Notes: generated by a model from the letters alone, not told the origin. Shown: positions 51,578-60,820, numbered from the stretch's first letter. The stretch is 64,000 nucleotides of DNA from ZC4RG25 sp041687075 (GCA_041687075.1 JAWLCO010000004.1:1-64000); one strand, 5' to 3'. Numbers and translations are program-made.

Positions 51578-52230
51578 TGCTGTTGCGCGGCGATTGTCAT
51601 TGCGAATGCGGCCACCGCGTCCGCAGCCGCCTCGAGATTGCCGCGCCGGGTGAAGCCCATGCCGCCGCGGGGCCCGAGGTCGTGGTCGCCGTCGCCGGCC
51701 CAGTGAAAGCGGATGCGTGGTGAGAGTGAGAGTTGTTCGACCTCCCCGCGGTTGCCGAATGGATCGCGCTCGCCCTGCACCATGAGCGCCGGTGTCTTAA
51801 GGTCGAGGAGGTGCGCTGTTCGCAGTTGCTCCGGCTTTCCCGGTGGATGGAACGGGTAGCCCAGGCAGACGAGGCCGGCGACACGTCCCTCAGACAGCAA
51901 CTCATCCGCAACCAGGCTGGCCACCCGTCCACCCATGGATTTGCCGCCGATCAGCAGAACCTGCCGAGGGCCGAGATGGGGCCGGATCTGCTCGACCGCG
52001 GCGCGGTACTCTGGAACGAGAAGCTCCGCTTTCGGCGGTGGCCGTCGCTTTCCACCCGTACGCCGGGCGGCCATGTAGGCGAACTCGAACCGGCTGACCG
52101 CGATGTTGCGATCGGCCAGCAGCTTCGCCATGGTCTCCAGAAAAGAGCTCGTCATCGCTCCGCCCGCCCCGTGCGCCAGCATGAGCCGCACAGGCGAGCC
52201 CGCGGGACCGGTATCGAGAAACTCAGTCAT
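51574..52230 (-). CDS. Alpha/beta hydrolase (KANL3/Tex30-like)
   Basis: This 218-residue hydrolase has HGAGGAM at 20-26, the nucleophile S98 in GGKSMGG, an acid near LMVQGERDPFG and the His in GDGDHDL. This is the dienelactone-hydrolase-like group that includes KANL3/Tex30 proteins. The ATG at 52230 begins at the first strand; a GTG at 52284 with AGG upstream would add 18 residues. It overlaps the MFS stop codon region by four bases in the opposite direction. The substrate is unknown. Confidence 0.82.
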   Translation of the reverse strand: MTEFLDTGPAGSPVRLMLAHGAGGAMTSSFLETMAKLLADRNIAVSRFEFAYMAARRTGGKRRPPPKAELLVPEYRAAVEQIRPHLGPRQVLLIGGKSMGGRVASLVADELLSEGRVAGLVCLGYPFHPPGKPEQLRTAHLLDLKTPALMVQGERDPFGNRGEVEQLSLSPRIRFHWAGDGDHDLGPRGGMGFTRRGNLEAAADAVAAFAMTIAAQQH

Positions 52231-52352
52231 CGCATGTGCTAGCCGAAGGGAAAGCTCGCCTGTTGCTTGCACGAAAACGGACACGTGCTGGCCTCATTTC
52301 GGCCCTCAATCGGTTTAGAACAAGACACTCTTGCACCAATTCGGGATAATTC

Positions 52353-53312
52353 ATGCGCACCGTAGCCGCACTATTGTCCATCATCTTGGCCGCAGCACCG
52401 TTTGGCTCAGCGGGCGCACAGAAGGTCTCTACGCCGGCCAAGGAGCTGTTCGGCAAGGCCAAGGCGCCGGCTGCGCTCGAGCCCGAGGCGATCGGCTTTT
52501 ATGCGCGCGGATGTCTGGCCGGCGGCAAGGAGCTTGCCATCGACGGCCCAGCCTGGCAGGCGATGCGGCTGTCCCGCAACCGCAACTGGGGTCATCCCCG
52601 GTTGGTGGCACTGGTCGAACGGCTGGCGACGGAGGCTCGGAAGCACGACGGCTGGCCAGGGCTGCTCGTCGGCGATATTTCGCAGCCACGTGGCGGGCCG
52701 ATGCTGACGGGCCACGCCAGTCACCAGATCGGGCTCGACGCCGACATTTGGTTCACGCCCATGCCCGACCGGCGCCTGACCGAGAAGGAGCGCGAGGAGA
52801 TCTCCGCCATCTCCATGCTCGGACCCGACAGGCTGTCCGTGGACCCGGAGATCTGGACGGACAGTCATGTGCGCCTCGTCAAACGCGCTGCCTCCTATCG
52901 CGAGGTGGACCGCATTTTCGTGCACCCGGCGATCAAGAAGGCCCTGTGCGAGGGGGCGGACAAGGTCGGATCGGACCGGGGCTGGCTGCGCAAGGTGCGG
53001 CCCTACTGGGGGCATCACTACCACTTCCACATCCGCATGGGTTGTCCCTCTGGCAGCGCGACCTGCAAGGATCAGTCGGCTCCGCCATCAGGCGACGGCT
53101 GCGGAAAGGAACTGAACGACTGGCTCGCCCTGATTGCCGCGCCGCCGAAACCCACCAAACCGTCGAAGCCGAAGCCCCCCTTGACGCTCGCCCAGCTTCC
53201 GGGGGAGTGCCGCGCCGTTCTGAACGCCGATGCGCCGGGTGCGGATACGGCAGCGGCACCATTGAATGTCCCCGTTCCGGTCCGGGCTATCAGGACGCAA
53301 ACGGCTCAATAG
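52353..53312 (+). CDS. mepA: Penicillin-insensitive murein endopeptidase MepA
   Basis: MepA is a periplasmic LAS metallopeptidase cutting D-Ala-mDAP cross-links. The 319-residue precursor has a signal peptide (1-22, GSAGA-Q). Zinc ligands match E. coli: H124 and D131 in GHASHQIGLDADIW and the final His of GHHYHFH (H226). The cysteines at 54, 199, 231 and 239 are family disulfides. The tail is Pro/Lys-rich. It complements the L,D-transpeptidase and the extensin-like protein in envelope remodelling. Confidence 0.94.
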   Translation: MRTVAALLSIILAAAPFGSAGAQKVSTPAKELFGKAKAPAALEPEAIGFYARGCLAGGKELAIDGPAWQAMRLSRNRNWGHPRLVALVERLATEARKHDGWPGLLVGDISQPRGGPMLTGHASHQIGLDADIWFTPMPDRRLTEKEREEISAISMLGPDRLSVDPEIWTDSHVRLVKRAASYREVDRIFVHPAIKKALCEGADKVGSDRGWLRKVRPYWGHHYHFHIRMGCPSGSATCKDQSAPPSGDGCGKELNDWLALIAAPPKPTKPSKPKPPLTLAQLPGECRAVLNADAPGADTAAAPLNVPVPVRAIRTQTAQ

Positions 53313-53318
53313 CAGGAC

Positions 53319-53385
53319 GTGCCCGCGGCAAGACCCCGGATCAGCGCCGCACCATTGCTTGCTGCGGCGCATCCGGGGTGACAGG
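53319..53385. repeat. REP-like palindrome, right-half copy D
   Basis: This contains the right half of the dispersed element: GTGCCCGCGGCAAGACCCCGG, then a stem CAGCGCCGCACC/TGCGGCGC and CCGGGGTGACAGG. It starts seven bases after the mepA stop and is one of two separated halves in the mepA-msrA gap. Confidence 0.7.
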
Positions 53386-53528
53386 TAAGGGTTGCGGCCT
53401 GCGGGTGGTTGAATCGGTCAAGTTGAGCCTCGCGCTCGGTTGAGCGGCTGCTGCCGTTGAGCCCTGCTTCGCAAGGCGCGGCGTTCTGAGGTCAAGACTT
53501 TCGTCGGGTAGCCGCCAATCCCACACCA

Positions 53529-53587
53529 CCCGTCATCCCGCACGCAGCGCAGCACGAAGTGGTGCACTGCTGATGCGGGATCTTTTG
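53529..53587. repeat. REP-like palindrome, left-half copy E
   Basis: This contains the left half of the element: CCCGTCATCCCGCACGCAGC, a stem GCAGCAC/GTGCACTGC and GATGCGGGATCTTTTGC. The final TCTTTT could let it terminate transcription. It lies at the 3' side of msrA (convergent with mepA). The order right half then left half is the reverse of the full copies. Confidence 0.7.
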
Positions 53588-53610
53588 CTCAGGACGAGCC
53601 GGCGCGACCG

Positions 53611-54273
53611 TCAGCTCTCCACCTTCACACCCGTTCCGGTCGGGCACGACAGGCCCGTGCCGACGAGGCCGCAATAGCCGTGCGGGACCTTGGCCAGATA
53701 TTGCTGGTGGTAATCCTCCGCGAAATAGAACTCCGGCGCGTCGGCGATTTCGGTGGTAATGGGGCCGTAGCCGTTCGCGGAGAGCACCTGCTGATAAGCT
53801 TGTTTCGACGCTTCGGCCGCTGCGCGTTGCCCAGGCGTGGTGGCGTAAATGGCCGAGCGATACTGGGTTCCCACGTCATTGCCCTGGCGCATGCCCTGGG
53901 TCGGATCGTGGCTCTCCCAGAACGCCTTCAGCAGAGTCTCATAGCTGATGACCTTCGGGTCATGGACGACAAGAACGACTTCGGCGTGACCCGTTGCGCC
54001 CGAGCACACTTCCTCATACGTCGGATTGGGCGTGTAGCCGCCGGCATAGCCCGAGGCGGTGATCCAGGTCCCGTTACCCATTTCCCAGAACTTCCGCTCG
54101 GCACCCCAGAAGCAGCCCATGCCGAAGATCGCCCGCTCGTAGCCTTCGGGATAAGGGCCCTTCAGTGGCCGGCCGTTGACGAAATGGGCCTCGGCCGTGG
54201 GGATCGGCGCCGGGCGCCCCTTCAGGGCGGACTCCGGAGCCGGCATCTGCAACGTCCTGCGGGAAAACAGCAT
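53611..54273 (-). CDS. msrA: Peptide methionine sulfoxide reductase A
   Basis: MsrA repairs (S)-methionine sulfoxide. The 220-residue protein has the nucleophile C54 in GCFWGAE and two C-terminal resolving cysteines, C201 (HGYCG) and C210 (LSCPTG), with YHQQYLAK in between. The first ~40 residues (GRPAPIPTAEAHFVNG) form the N-terminal extension of the long proteobacterial type. No signal peptide is seen, so it is cytoplasmic. It converges on mepA. Confidence 0.95.
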   Translation of the reverse strand: MLFSRRTLQMPAPESALKGRPAPIPTAEAHFVNGRPLKGPYPEGYERAIFGMGCFWGAERKFWEMGNGTWITASGYAGGYTPNPTYEEVCSGATGHAEVVLVVHDPKVISYETLLKAFWESHDPTQGMRQGNDVGTQYRSAIYATTPGQRAAAEASKQAYQQVLSANGYGPITTEIADAPEFYFAEDYHQQYLAKVPHGYCGLVGTGLSCPTGTGVKVES

Positions 54274-54418
54274 GTGGGGTCACCTGAGCGTGTGCTTCGG
54301 GAGATACGAGCGGCGTCGACCCTGATATAATGACCAAAGCCCGGGTGGGAACTCCGCACGCCATCACTTCGTCGCGAAGGTCCCGCTCGCAAGCGGATCG
54401 TCTGCACGGGAGGGGAGC

Positions 54419-55519
54419 ATGGCCGAGGAGAAGAATGCAGGTGGAGAAGCGCCAGCTTCTTCGCAGTCCTCACCTGCCGAAAATGGCGGCCAGCTGAAGG
54501 ACCAGACGCAAGGAAGCGGGCCTGCAGAGGCTCCGGCGGGCAGCCCCGACGCTCCGGCAACGGCCTCCGGTGAGCCACAACCCGAAACTCATGCCGCGCC
54601 TGCCGATAGCCCGGCATCTGACGCGACGAAAGCGGCAGCGGCCGTCGCCTCTGTCTCCGCGGAGCCGGAGAAATCGGCTCAGCCTGGAAAGACAGAAGCT
54701 CCGCCGGCCGCAACACCCAGATCGGGGCGGCGCGTCTATCAGGCGAGCACCGTGCGCAAGACGCTGCTGTCCTTCGTCTTTCTGATCCTCCTGCCGTTCT
54801 TCGTGAGCCTGCCCGCCATGATGACCCAGCGGGTGCTGCATCAGCTTTGGCCGGACATGTTGGGCTTCAGCATTTTTGCGGCGGCCTTCGCGTTCATCAT
54901 GCTCCTGGTGCTGTTCGAGCTGATCCGCTCGGTCCGCGGCCGCGTTGCCATCGGCGAGAGCGCCGTCCGGCTCACCCTGCCGTCGTCCCGTGGTATCGCC
55001 ATGCCGAAATTCTTCTACAGGACGCGGGAGATTCCGTACTCCGAGATCCAGGCCGTCGAGACCCGGCGCGAAGTCTACGGCGGCATTATTGCGCCGGTCA
55101 TGCTGCGGGGCGCGCGCATCGTCACCAAAGCGGGCGACAAGATTCCGCTCGGCTATGTCAGCGAGGCGAATGTCGACCCCGTTTTCCCGGTTCCGGAGAT
55201 CGCCTCGGAGATCGCGCGGCGCGCCGGCCTGGAAGTGATCGACCAAGGGACGGTGCGGCGGCAGGTCCACAAGAAGCTGCGCGGCATCAGGGCCGCCGAT
55301 GACGCGGCGAGCCCGATCACGGATGCCGATATTGCCGTGCTCAACCGCCGCCATAACAACGTGATGATGGCCCTCTGCGGAGCCCTGTTCCTGCTCGTTG
55401 CCGGAGGCCTGATGCTCGACATCTCGAAGTCGAACCTGGACCTCGGAGAGCGGGCGCACCAGCTCGTTCAGAACCTGATGAAGCCGTCCTCGGAGGTCCA
55501 GCGAGCGGGGCAGCAGTAG
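54419..55519 (+). CDS. Unknown membrane protein with disordered acidic/Ala-Pro N-terminus and PH-like middle domain
   Basis: This 366-residue protein has a disordered N-terminal ~105 residues rich in Ala, Pro, Glu and Ser, two adjacent helices (about 115-135 and 147-170), then a soluble domain (about 172-275) whose pattern (IGESAVRLTLPSSRGIAMPK, IPYSEIQAVETRREVYGG, GDKIPLGY) is like bacterial PH domains, and a third helix near 315-333. GGAGGGGAGC precedes the ATG. The family is not recognised. It converges with a small membrane protein gene. Confidence 0.75.
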   Translation: MAEEKNAGGEAPASSQSSPAENGGQLKDQTQGSGPAEAPAGSPDAPATASGEPQPETHAAPADSPASDATKAAAAVASVSAEPEKSAQPGKTEAPPAATPRSGRRVYQASTVRKTLLSFVFLILLPFFVSLPAMMTQRVLHQLWPDMLGFSIFAAAFAFIMLLVLFELIRSVRGRVAIGESAVRLTLPSSRGIAMPKFFYRTREIPYSEIQAVETRREVYGGIIAPVMLRGARIVTKAGDKIPLGYVSEANVDPVFPVPEIASEIARRAGLEVIDQGTVRRQVHKKLRGIRAADDAASPITDADIAVLNRRHNNVMMALCGALFLLVAGGLMLDISKSNLDLGERAHQLVQNLMKPSSEVQRAGQQ

Positions 55520-55537
55520 GCGTCCGGATGCCGGCGG

Positions 55538-55960
55538 TCAGTTCGTGAAGACGTTGATCCGCTGATAACGGCGCCGACCCAGCCAGCCGAGCACCAGGCC
55601 GATGCTGCCGAGGCTGATCCACGCCGGCAGCTGAAGGATGGACGTCAGCAGCGGATCCCACAGCATGGGGTGCATGCTGCTGACCGACTGCTCCATTGCC
55701 TGCAGAACCTTCGGTGCTGCGTCGTTCAGCTGCTTCAGAACGGGTGTGAACGGTGCGCCCGGAACACCAAGCTGCGCATAAGTCGCTTCCGCGATGAGCG
55801 CCAGGGCGGCGGCCAGAAGGAACAGACCACTCAGAATGCGTAGAAGCACCATCACCCAGTTTCCGCCTTTTGCGAATCTCTCCTCGATAGGGCCTGAAGC
55901 CGGCCGGAGCAAGCCGGCTATGGAGCTCGCGGTGAACGGCTGGTCATTCCCGGTGGTCAA
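55538..55960 (-). CDS. Small hypothetical membrane protein
   Basis: This 140-residue protein has two predicted helices (LLRILSGLFLLAAALALIAEA at about 39-59 and ISLGSIGLVLGWLG near the C-terminus) joined by a soluble loop with PVLKQLNDAAPKVLQAMEQS. It overlaps the yjbQ-like gene by four bases and follows it, so they are translationally coupled. Function unknown. Confidence 0.7.
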   Translation of the reverse strand: MTTGNDQPFTASSIAGLLRPASGPIEERFAKGGNWVMVLLRILSGLFLLAAALALIAEATYAQLGVPGAPFTPVLKQLNDAAPKVLQAMEQSVSSMHPMLWDPLLTSILQLPAWISLGSIGLVLGWLGRRRYQRINVFTN

Positions 55961-56388
55961 GCCGAGTGCACCTCTCCGATGAATTGAAGCACGATCTCGC
56001 GCCGGTGCGGGGCATCGCGGTGCTCCACGAGATACAGCGCCTGCCAGGTTCCGAACACGGGGCGGCCATCGGCAACCGGAATGCCTATCGAGGTGGTTGT
56101 GAGCATCGACCTGATGTGAGCCGGCATGTCGTCCGGTCCCTCGGTGCTATGCTTGTAGTCGGATGAGCGCGGCGCGAGGCGGTCCAGCGCGTTCAGCAGA
56201 TCGCGCTGAACGTCCGGGTCGGCGTTCTCCTGAATGGCGAGCGAGGCCGAGGTATGGCGCACATAGGCCGTGAGAAGGCCCTCCCGCGCACCGATCCTGT
56301 CCACCCACTCTTCGATTCTGGCCGTCAGGTCCGTGAACCCGGGGCCTCGGGTGGACACTGTTATCGTCGTGCTCGCTTGCGTCAGCAC
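55957..56388 (-). CDS. YjbQ/UPF0047 family secondary thiamine-phosphate synthase-like protein
   Basis: This 143-residue protein matches UPF0047 with AYVRHTSASLAIQENADPDV (His 46 region), the middle YKHSTEGPDDMPAHIRSML and the C-terminal GTWQALYLVEHRD. Family members show a weak thiamine-phosphate synthase activity; the physiological role is open. It overlaps the next small membrane protein by four bases. Confidence 0.92.
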   Translation of the reverse strand: MLTQASTTITVSTRGPGFTDLTARIEEWVDRIGAREGLLTAYVRHTSASLAIQENADPDVQRDLLNALDRLAPRSSDYKHSTEGPDDMPAHIRSMLTTTSIGIPVADGRPVFGTWQALYLVEHRDAPHRREIVLQFIGEVHSA

Positions 56389-56421
56389 TTACCATCGCGC
56401 CTTCATCGCCGTTGCTGAGGA

Positions 56422-56886
56422 TCAGAGTTGGGTGCCATCCTTTGGTTTCTCGGCCCCACGCTCATCCCTTTCGAACTTCTCGATTCGCTCCCGGAACTTG
56501 CGGAAGATGTTCTCGAAGTAATCGAGCGCCTTGTCGACTTCCTCTTCTGTCGGCAGCTCGAAGGTCTTGCCGGGGCGCTCGGCGGGAGGAGCATCGCCCG
56601 GGGTCGGCTGGGCGAGCGCGGCCTGATCCTTGAGGCGCTTCACCTCTGCCCTGAGACGCTCGACCTCGTCCTGCAGGGCCTTCGCCTCGTCCCCCATCAA
56701 TTCGCACACCCACCTGCCGTTCCGCTGGGTGCACACGGACATGGCGCCCGTTTCGGTATCGAGGCGTACGAAACCGTTCTCGACCGGGTTCATGAGATAG
56801 CGGCCCTGCCGCTCCTGGCTTGCGACGCCGGCCGCGCCGAGCCCGATGGCGGCAATCGCAGGGATCGCAATGATGAGGGCGCGCAT
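56422..56886 (-). CDS. Hypothetical exported protein with C-terminal coiled coil
   Basis: This 154-residue protein has an N-terminal signal peptide (ALIIAIPAIAAIGLGAAGVA), then a short domain with two cysteines (SVCTQRNGRWVCELMGDEAK) and a coiled-coil of about 30 residues (LQDEVERLRAEVKRLKDQA), and an acidic helix-rich tail. The ATG at 56886 follows CAGGAG at the right distance; the frame is open further upstream. It is divergent from the PodJ-like gene. The Cys pair suggests a periplasmic disulfide. Function unknown. Confidence 0.75.
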   Translation of the reverse strand: MRALIIAIPAIAAIGLGAAGVASQERQGRYLMNPVENGFVRLDTETGAMSVCTQRNGRWVCELMGDEAKALQDEVERLRAEVKRLKDQAALAQPTPGDAPPAERPGKTFELPTEEEVDKALDYFENIFRKFRERIEKFERDERGAEKPKDGTQL

Positions 56887-57276
56887 TCGCATCTCCTGTG
56901 GCTGTATCGTCGCCGGCTGCTGAAGTGACGCCGGAGGTCCGCTGCTCCATTTCGCGACCGCCAGCAGCAGTTTCAAGCTTGCCGATGGATCAGTTCCTGG
57001 TCGATCCTCGGCCGCGGCCCGCATCAGCCAGAGAGATGCGGCCAGTTTGCGGCCTGGAATGTCTTGTTCGACTGGCGGAATACAGGACTCGGTAACCTTC
57101 GTTAACTGAACCTTTACTGAAAGCTGCCAGTGTTCGAGTACTGGTCCGGATCGTGCCGCGTATCGGACCCACGGATTGCGCTCGAGCGGCACAGGTAGCG
57201 GGGCAACACCGCAACTTCTCCCTGGCGGGGGCCGAACGAGGCGTTCCGGATCGGCTGCGACCTCATGGGGAGAGGC
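56887..57276. other. Divergent regulatory region of the PodJ-like gene
   Basis: This 390-base gap has no gene. It holds a GACTC (a GANTC methylation site) at 57086-57090 and a near match to the CtrA box at 57102-57117 (TTAA, seven bases, TTTAC; one mismatch to TTAA-N7-TTAAC). Both lie about 160-190 bases before the PodJ-like start. No terminator was noticed. Confidence 0.4.
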
Positions 57277-60213
57277 ATGTCCTACAATAACGATCAAGAT
57301 CAGACGGGCGGCACCTTCCGTAGAGAGATGGGCGCACCGGCGCATCGCCCCGCGTGTGGCGCGGGCGAGCTCAAGGTGCTCTTGCAGCGCATCGCAGAGC
57401 ACATCGCCAACGCCGACGAGCGCCAGCAGGCCGCGCTGGGACAGATGCAGTCCCGGCTCGCGCATCTCGCCGAAGAGGCACAGTCGGTGCGGGCCGTTGT
57501 TCCCTCGGAGTTCTCTGCAGCCTTTGCCCGCATCGAGGAGTGCATCTCGGCGCTGACGCAGCGTGTCGCCACAGGAGGGGATACCGGCGCAACGCGGCCC
57601 TCACAGACGGGCGCGCACGACGAAGGGCGTCGCGACTTCTGGCCGGAGGCGATCCATGGCAGCCCGCAGGAAGAGTTTGACGCGGCCGCACCCCAGTTCC
57701 AGCGGCCGGAGCCCTTCTGGTCGCGGTCCGGACCAGACGCACCGCCGCCTCCTCTGAGATCTGCCGCCAGTCAATCGGTTTTCGAGGACTGGGATCGTAC
57801 AAGGACCATTCACCGGCCACGCGGGAACGAGGCGCAGGCCGTGCACCCGTATTCGGAGCATCAGGAGGAGGACTGGGACCGGGCCTCGGCCGAGGCGCTG
57901 GCGCGGGCTTATGAGCCGGAGCCATTTGGCGGCGTCCACACCTCTCAGCCCTCCCAGGCCGATCTGGCGCAGTTCGTAGACCGGCAACAGCGCCATACGT
58001 TCGCAAGCGATCAGGAAGCCGGCCGCCGGGATGAGGGTGGTTCAGGTGATCGCCTCGAGGAGCGCTTCGCTCAGATCGCGGAGCGCGTTGAGGTGGCGCT
58101 CGCTCAACTGCGGTCGGATACGTCGGTCACCGCGATCGAGGCACGGCTCGACAGCTTCGATCAGAAGCTCGGCTCGGCCATGAATGAGCTCGCCACGCGC
58201 GCCGACGTCGAGAAGCTGAGGGCCGTCGAAGCCCACATCAGCGAGCTGGCCCGGCATGTGGATCGGGCGCAGCACCGGCTCGCCCGGCTCGACGAGATCG
58301 AGCTCAATCTGTCGCGCCTGATCGAGCATCTGTCGGACGAGCGGTTCACGCAGCTGTTCGATCAGCGGGTCCTTTCGGAGCCACGCATGGCAATGCTGGC
58401 CGAGGCCGTCGCTGAACGCCTTGCCGAGCGCGGGGCGATGCGCGGCGACGTCGGGGCCGGAATGGACCGGCTGCGCGAGCTGCACGGCCTGATCGAGCAG
58501 TTCGTCCTCAGCCAGCGGCAGGAGGGCGAGCAGACGGCCGGCGCCCTCGAAGCGATCCAGCAGGCTGTCCTGAACCTTCTCGATCGCATGGAAGTGCTCG
58601 AGGTATCCCAGGCTCCGGCACAACCGGCCAGCGAGCTCGCGGGGGGTAAGCCGGACTGGCGCCAGTCGAAGCGCGAGGACCGCTCAGTCACGGCTTCGTC
58701 CTACGCCCTGCCGCAGAGCGACCCCATACCAGCGGGCAACACTTTCCCAAGGGAATGGGCGCAGGAGTTGACTGCGCCGCCTACGGACGATTCCGGCCGG
58801 CAGGCAATCGGCGCAGAAATCGAGCAGGCCCGGTCTGCCGCGAGCAGCGAGCTTTCCGAGCAGCCCAAAGCAGAGACGAGCACTCGCGAGGAGGCAGTCA
58901 CCGTGGCGAAGACAGACGCTAGTGGCGAGGTCCATCCGCTGCGCACGAGCCGCGAGGAGTTCCTTGCCGCTGCCCGCCGTGCCGCCCGCAAAGCCTCGGC
59001 CCAGGCGCTCGAGGAGAGCACCGACACTGGGCGTGCGGCGGTCCGTCAGAGCGCGGGCAGTCGCCGTGCCGCAGGGGCCCGGCCCGTCGCAGGGCTGGTG
59101 GTGGCGACGCTTGCCGTTGCTCTGGCGGTCGGCATCGGCGTCACCACCTACAGCATCTTCAAGGGCGATCTGACGAATCCATTGGCGTTCGTCCGCGGTG
59201 GTGTCGAGAAGGGCGCTGGCGCTGCGAAAGCGGCGACGGGCGGGGCCGCTGAAGGCAGCGCTGCCGGCGGGTTGAGCGGAAGCGGCGCGGCAGGGGCACC
59301 TGCGGGCGCCAGCCCGGCAAGCGTCACCACACCGGAAGTCATCATCGAAGACCCGCCCGGCACACCCGGTGGGCCGGAGGCGGATGACGGCTACACCGGC
59401 TCGCGCACGGTCACGACCCTGCCCGGCAGCATCATCGTCGGCGATGGATCGCTTCCGTCAGTGATCTCGGCTGGGGCCTCTCCTGCCGCCTTCACTCCGA
59501 ATAGTGGCGCTGCCTCGACGCAACCCGCGCAGTCCGTGCCGCCGGCACCCGTGAAGCGCATGATGCCGCCGGCTGCCGTGGGTCCGCTCTCGCTCCGCCT
59601 TGCCGCCGCCAACGGCGACCCATCCGCCGAGTTCGAAGTGGCCGTGCGGCTCGACGAGGGCCGGGGTGTCCAGCGGGATCTCAAGGAGGCCGTGGTCTGG
59701 TATCAGCGCTCCGCATCGCGCGGCTTTGCGCCGGCCCAGTATCGGCTCGGCACCCTTTATGAACGCGGTCTCGGCGTGCCGGCGGATCGCGGCCGGGCCA
59801 TGGCCTGGTATCGGAGCGCCGCCGAGAAGGGCAACCTGAAGGCCATGCACAACTTCGCCGTTCTGAGTGCCAGCAGCGATTCCGCGGACTACAGGTCGGC
59901 AGCTCACTGGTTCACCCAGGCGGCAGAGCGGGGCCTGGTGGACAGCCAGTATAATCTGGCGGTGCTTTACGAGACCGGCCGCGGCGTGGATCGGGACCTG
60001 AAGCAGGCGTATAGATGGTTTGCGCTGGCTGCCCGCGGAGGCGACAAGGAAGCCATGCGCCGCCGGGACCGCGTGAAATGGATGTTGAATGCGAACGAGC
60101 TGAAGGCGGCGGAAGAACTGGTCCGCTCCTGGCAGCCTGAGCCGACGGAGCCGCTGGTGAATAATGCCCGCGCGGCCGGCGAAGCCTGGAAGAACCGCGA
60201 ACGTCAGGGCTGA
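57277..60213 (+). CDS. PodJ-like polar scaffold protein with Sel1 repeats
   Basis: The protein has 978 residues: long cytoplasmic helical/coiled-coil region (about 25-480, rich in Glu, Gln and Arg, including repeated E-R-x-x-Q/L patterns), a Glu/Ala linker, one transmembrane helix (VAGLVVATLAVALAVGIGV, about 602-626), a Gly/Ala/Pro-rich linker and at least four Sel1-like repeats at about 770-945 (AVWYQRSASRGFAPAQYRLG, YERGLGVPADRGRAMAWYRS). This is the order of PodJ (974 residues in Caulobacter), the new-pole organiser. GGGGAGAGG before the ATG at 57277 sets the start; an ATG at 57265 is possible. Confidence 0.85.
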   Translation: MSYNNDQDQTGGTFRREMGAPAHRPACGAGELKVLLQRIAEHIANADERQQAALGQMQSRLAHLAEEAQSVRAVVPSEFSAAFARIEECISALTQRVATGGDTGATRPSQTGAHDEGRRDFWPEAIHGSPQEEFDAAAPQFQRPEPFWSRSGPDAPPPPLRSAASQSVFEDWDRTRTIHRPRGNEAQAVHPYSEHQEEDWDRASAEALARAYEPEPFGGVHTSQPSQADLAQFVDRQQRHTFASDQEAGRRDEGGSGDRLEERFAQIAERVEVALAQLRSDTSVTAIEARLDSFDQKLGSAMNELATRADVEKLRAVEAHISELARHVDRAQHRLARLDEIELNLSRLIEHLSDERFTQLFDQRVLSEPRMAMLAEAVAERLAERGAMRGDVGAGMDRLRELHGLIEQFVLSQRQEGEQTAGALEAIQQAVLNLLDRMEVLEVSQAPAQPASELAGGKPDWRQSKREDRSVTASSYALPQSDPIPAGNTFPREWAQELTAPPTDDSGRQAIGAEIEQARSAASSELSEQPKAETSTREEAVTVAKTDASGEVHPLRTSREEFLAAARRAARKASAQALEESTDTGRAAVRQSAGSRRAAGARPVAGLVVATLAVALAVGIGVTTYSIFKGDLTNPLAFVRGGVEKGAGAAKAATGGAAEGSAAGGLSGSGAAGAPAGASPASVTTPEVIIEDPPGTPGGPEADDGYTGSRTVTTLPGSIIVGDGSLPSVISAGASPAAFTPNSGAASTQPAQSVPPAPVKRMMPPAAVGPLSLRLAAANGDPSAEFEVAVRLDEGRGVQRDLKEAVVWYQRSASRGFAPAQYRLGTLYERGLGVPADRGRAMAWYRSAAEKGNLKAMHNFAVLSASSDSADYRSAAHWFTQAAERGLVDSQYNLAVLYETGRGVDRDLKQAYRWFALAARGGDKEAMRRRDRVKWMLNANELKAAEELVRSWQPEPTEPLVNNARAAGEAWKNRERQG

Positions 60214-60281
60214 CGGCACGGCTCTCGCTCCGTTCCGGTGGCGAAGTCCTCTGCCGGATAGATGGATGGTGGAGCGCGCCG

Positions 60282-60635
60282 ATGATCATCTGCAAGCGGA
60301 TTTACGAGCCTCCCGGCCCGGACGACGGCTACCGCGTTCTCGTCGACCGGCTTTGGCCGCGCGGACTGAAGCGGGAGAAGGCCGCTATCGACGAATGGGC
60401 CAAAGAGATTGCGCCGAGCGATGAACTCCGACGGACGTTCTTGGCGGCTCCGGCCAAATGGAAGGAATTCGAGCGGCGCTACCGTGCCGAATTGGCGGCG
60501 CCGGACGTCCAGCCGATCCTCGCCCATCTACGCCAGATTGCCAAGAAAGGCCGGCTGACGCTGCTCTTCGCAAAGCGGGACGAGGAGCACAACAACGCGG
60601 TCGTCCTCAAAGCGGTGCTCGACGAGAAGCGATAG
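60282..60635 (+). CDS. DUF488 family protein
   Basis: This 117-residue protein matches DUF488: KRIYEPPGPDDGYRVLVDRL at the start, WPRGLKRE, and LTLLFAKRDEEHNNAVVL at the end. Family members are small cytoplasmic proteins with no firm function. GGAGCGC precedes the ATG. It follows the PodJ-like gene by 68 bases. Confidence 0.88.
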   Translation: MIICKRIYEPPGPDDGYRVLVDRLWPRGLKREKAAIDEWAKEIAPSDELRRTFLAAPAKWKEFERRYRAELAAPDVQPILAHLRQIAKKGRLTLLFAKRDEEHNNAVVLKAVLDEKR

Positions 60636-60820
60636 ACAGCCCTTGTAGGGTTGGATGCCGGCGAAGTCAGTCGCCTATGCAGCCCGGATCTGGAACAAAC
60701 TGGGTTGCGCAGCGAAATGATCATTGACCCCGCGCCCGCGCACTGGCTTAAAGAAATAGGACCAGTACGCTCACCAAGAAAAGGCCATTCCGGCTGAGTA
60801 AGGCTCCTCCGGTGCATATG

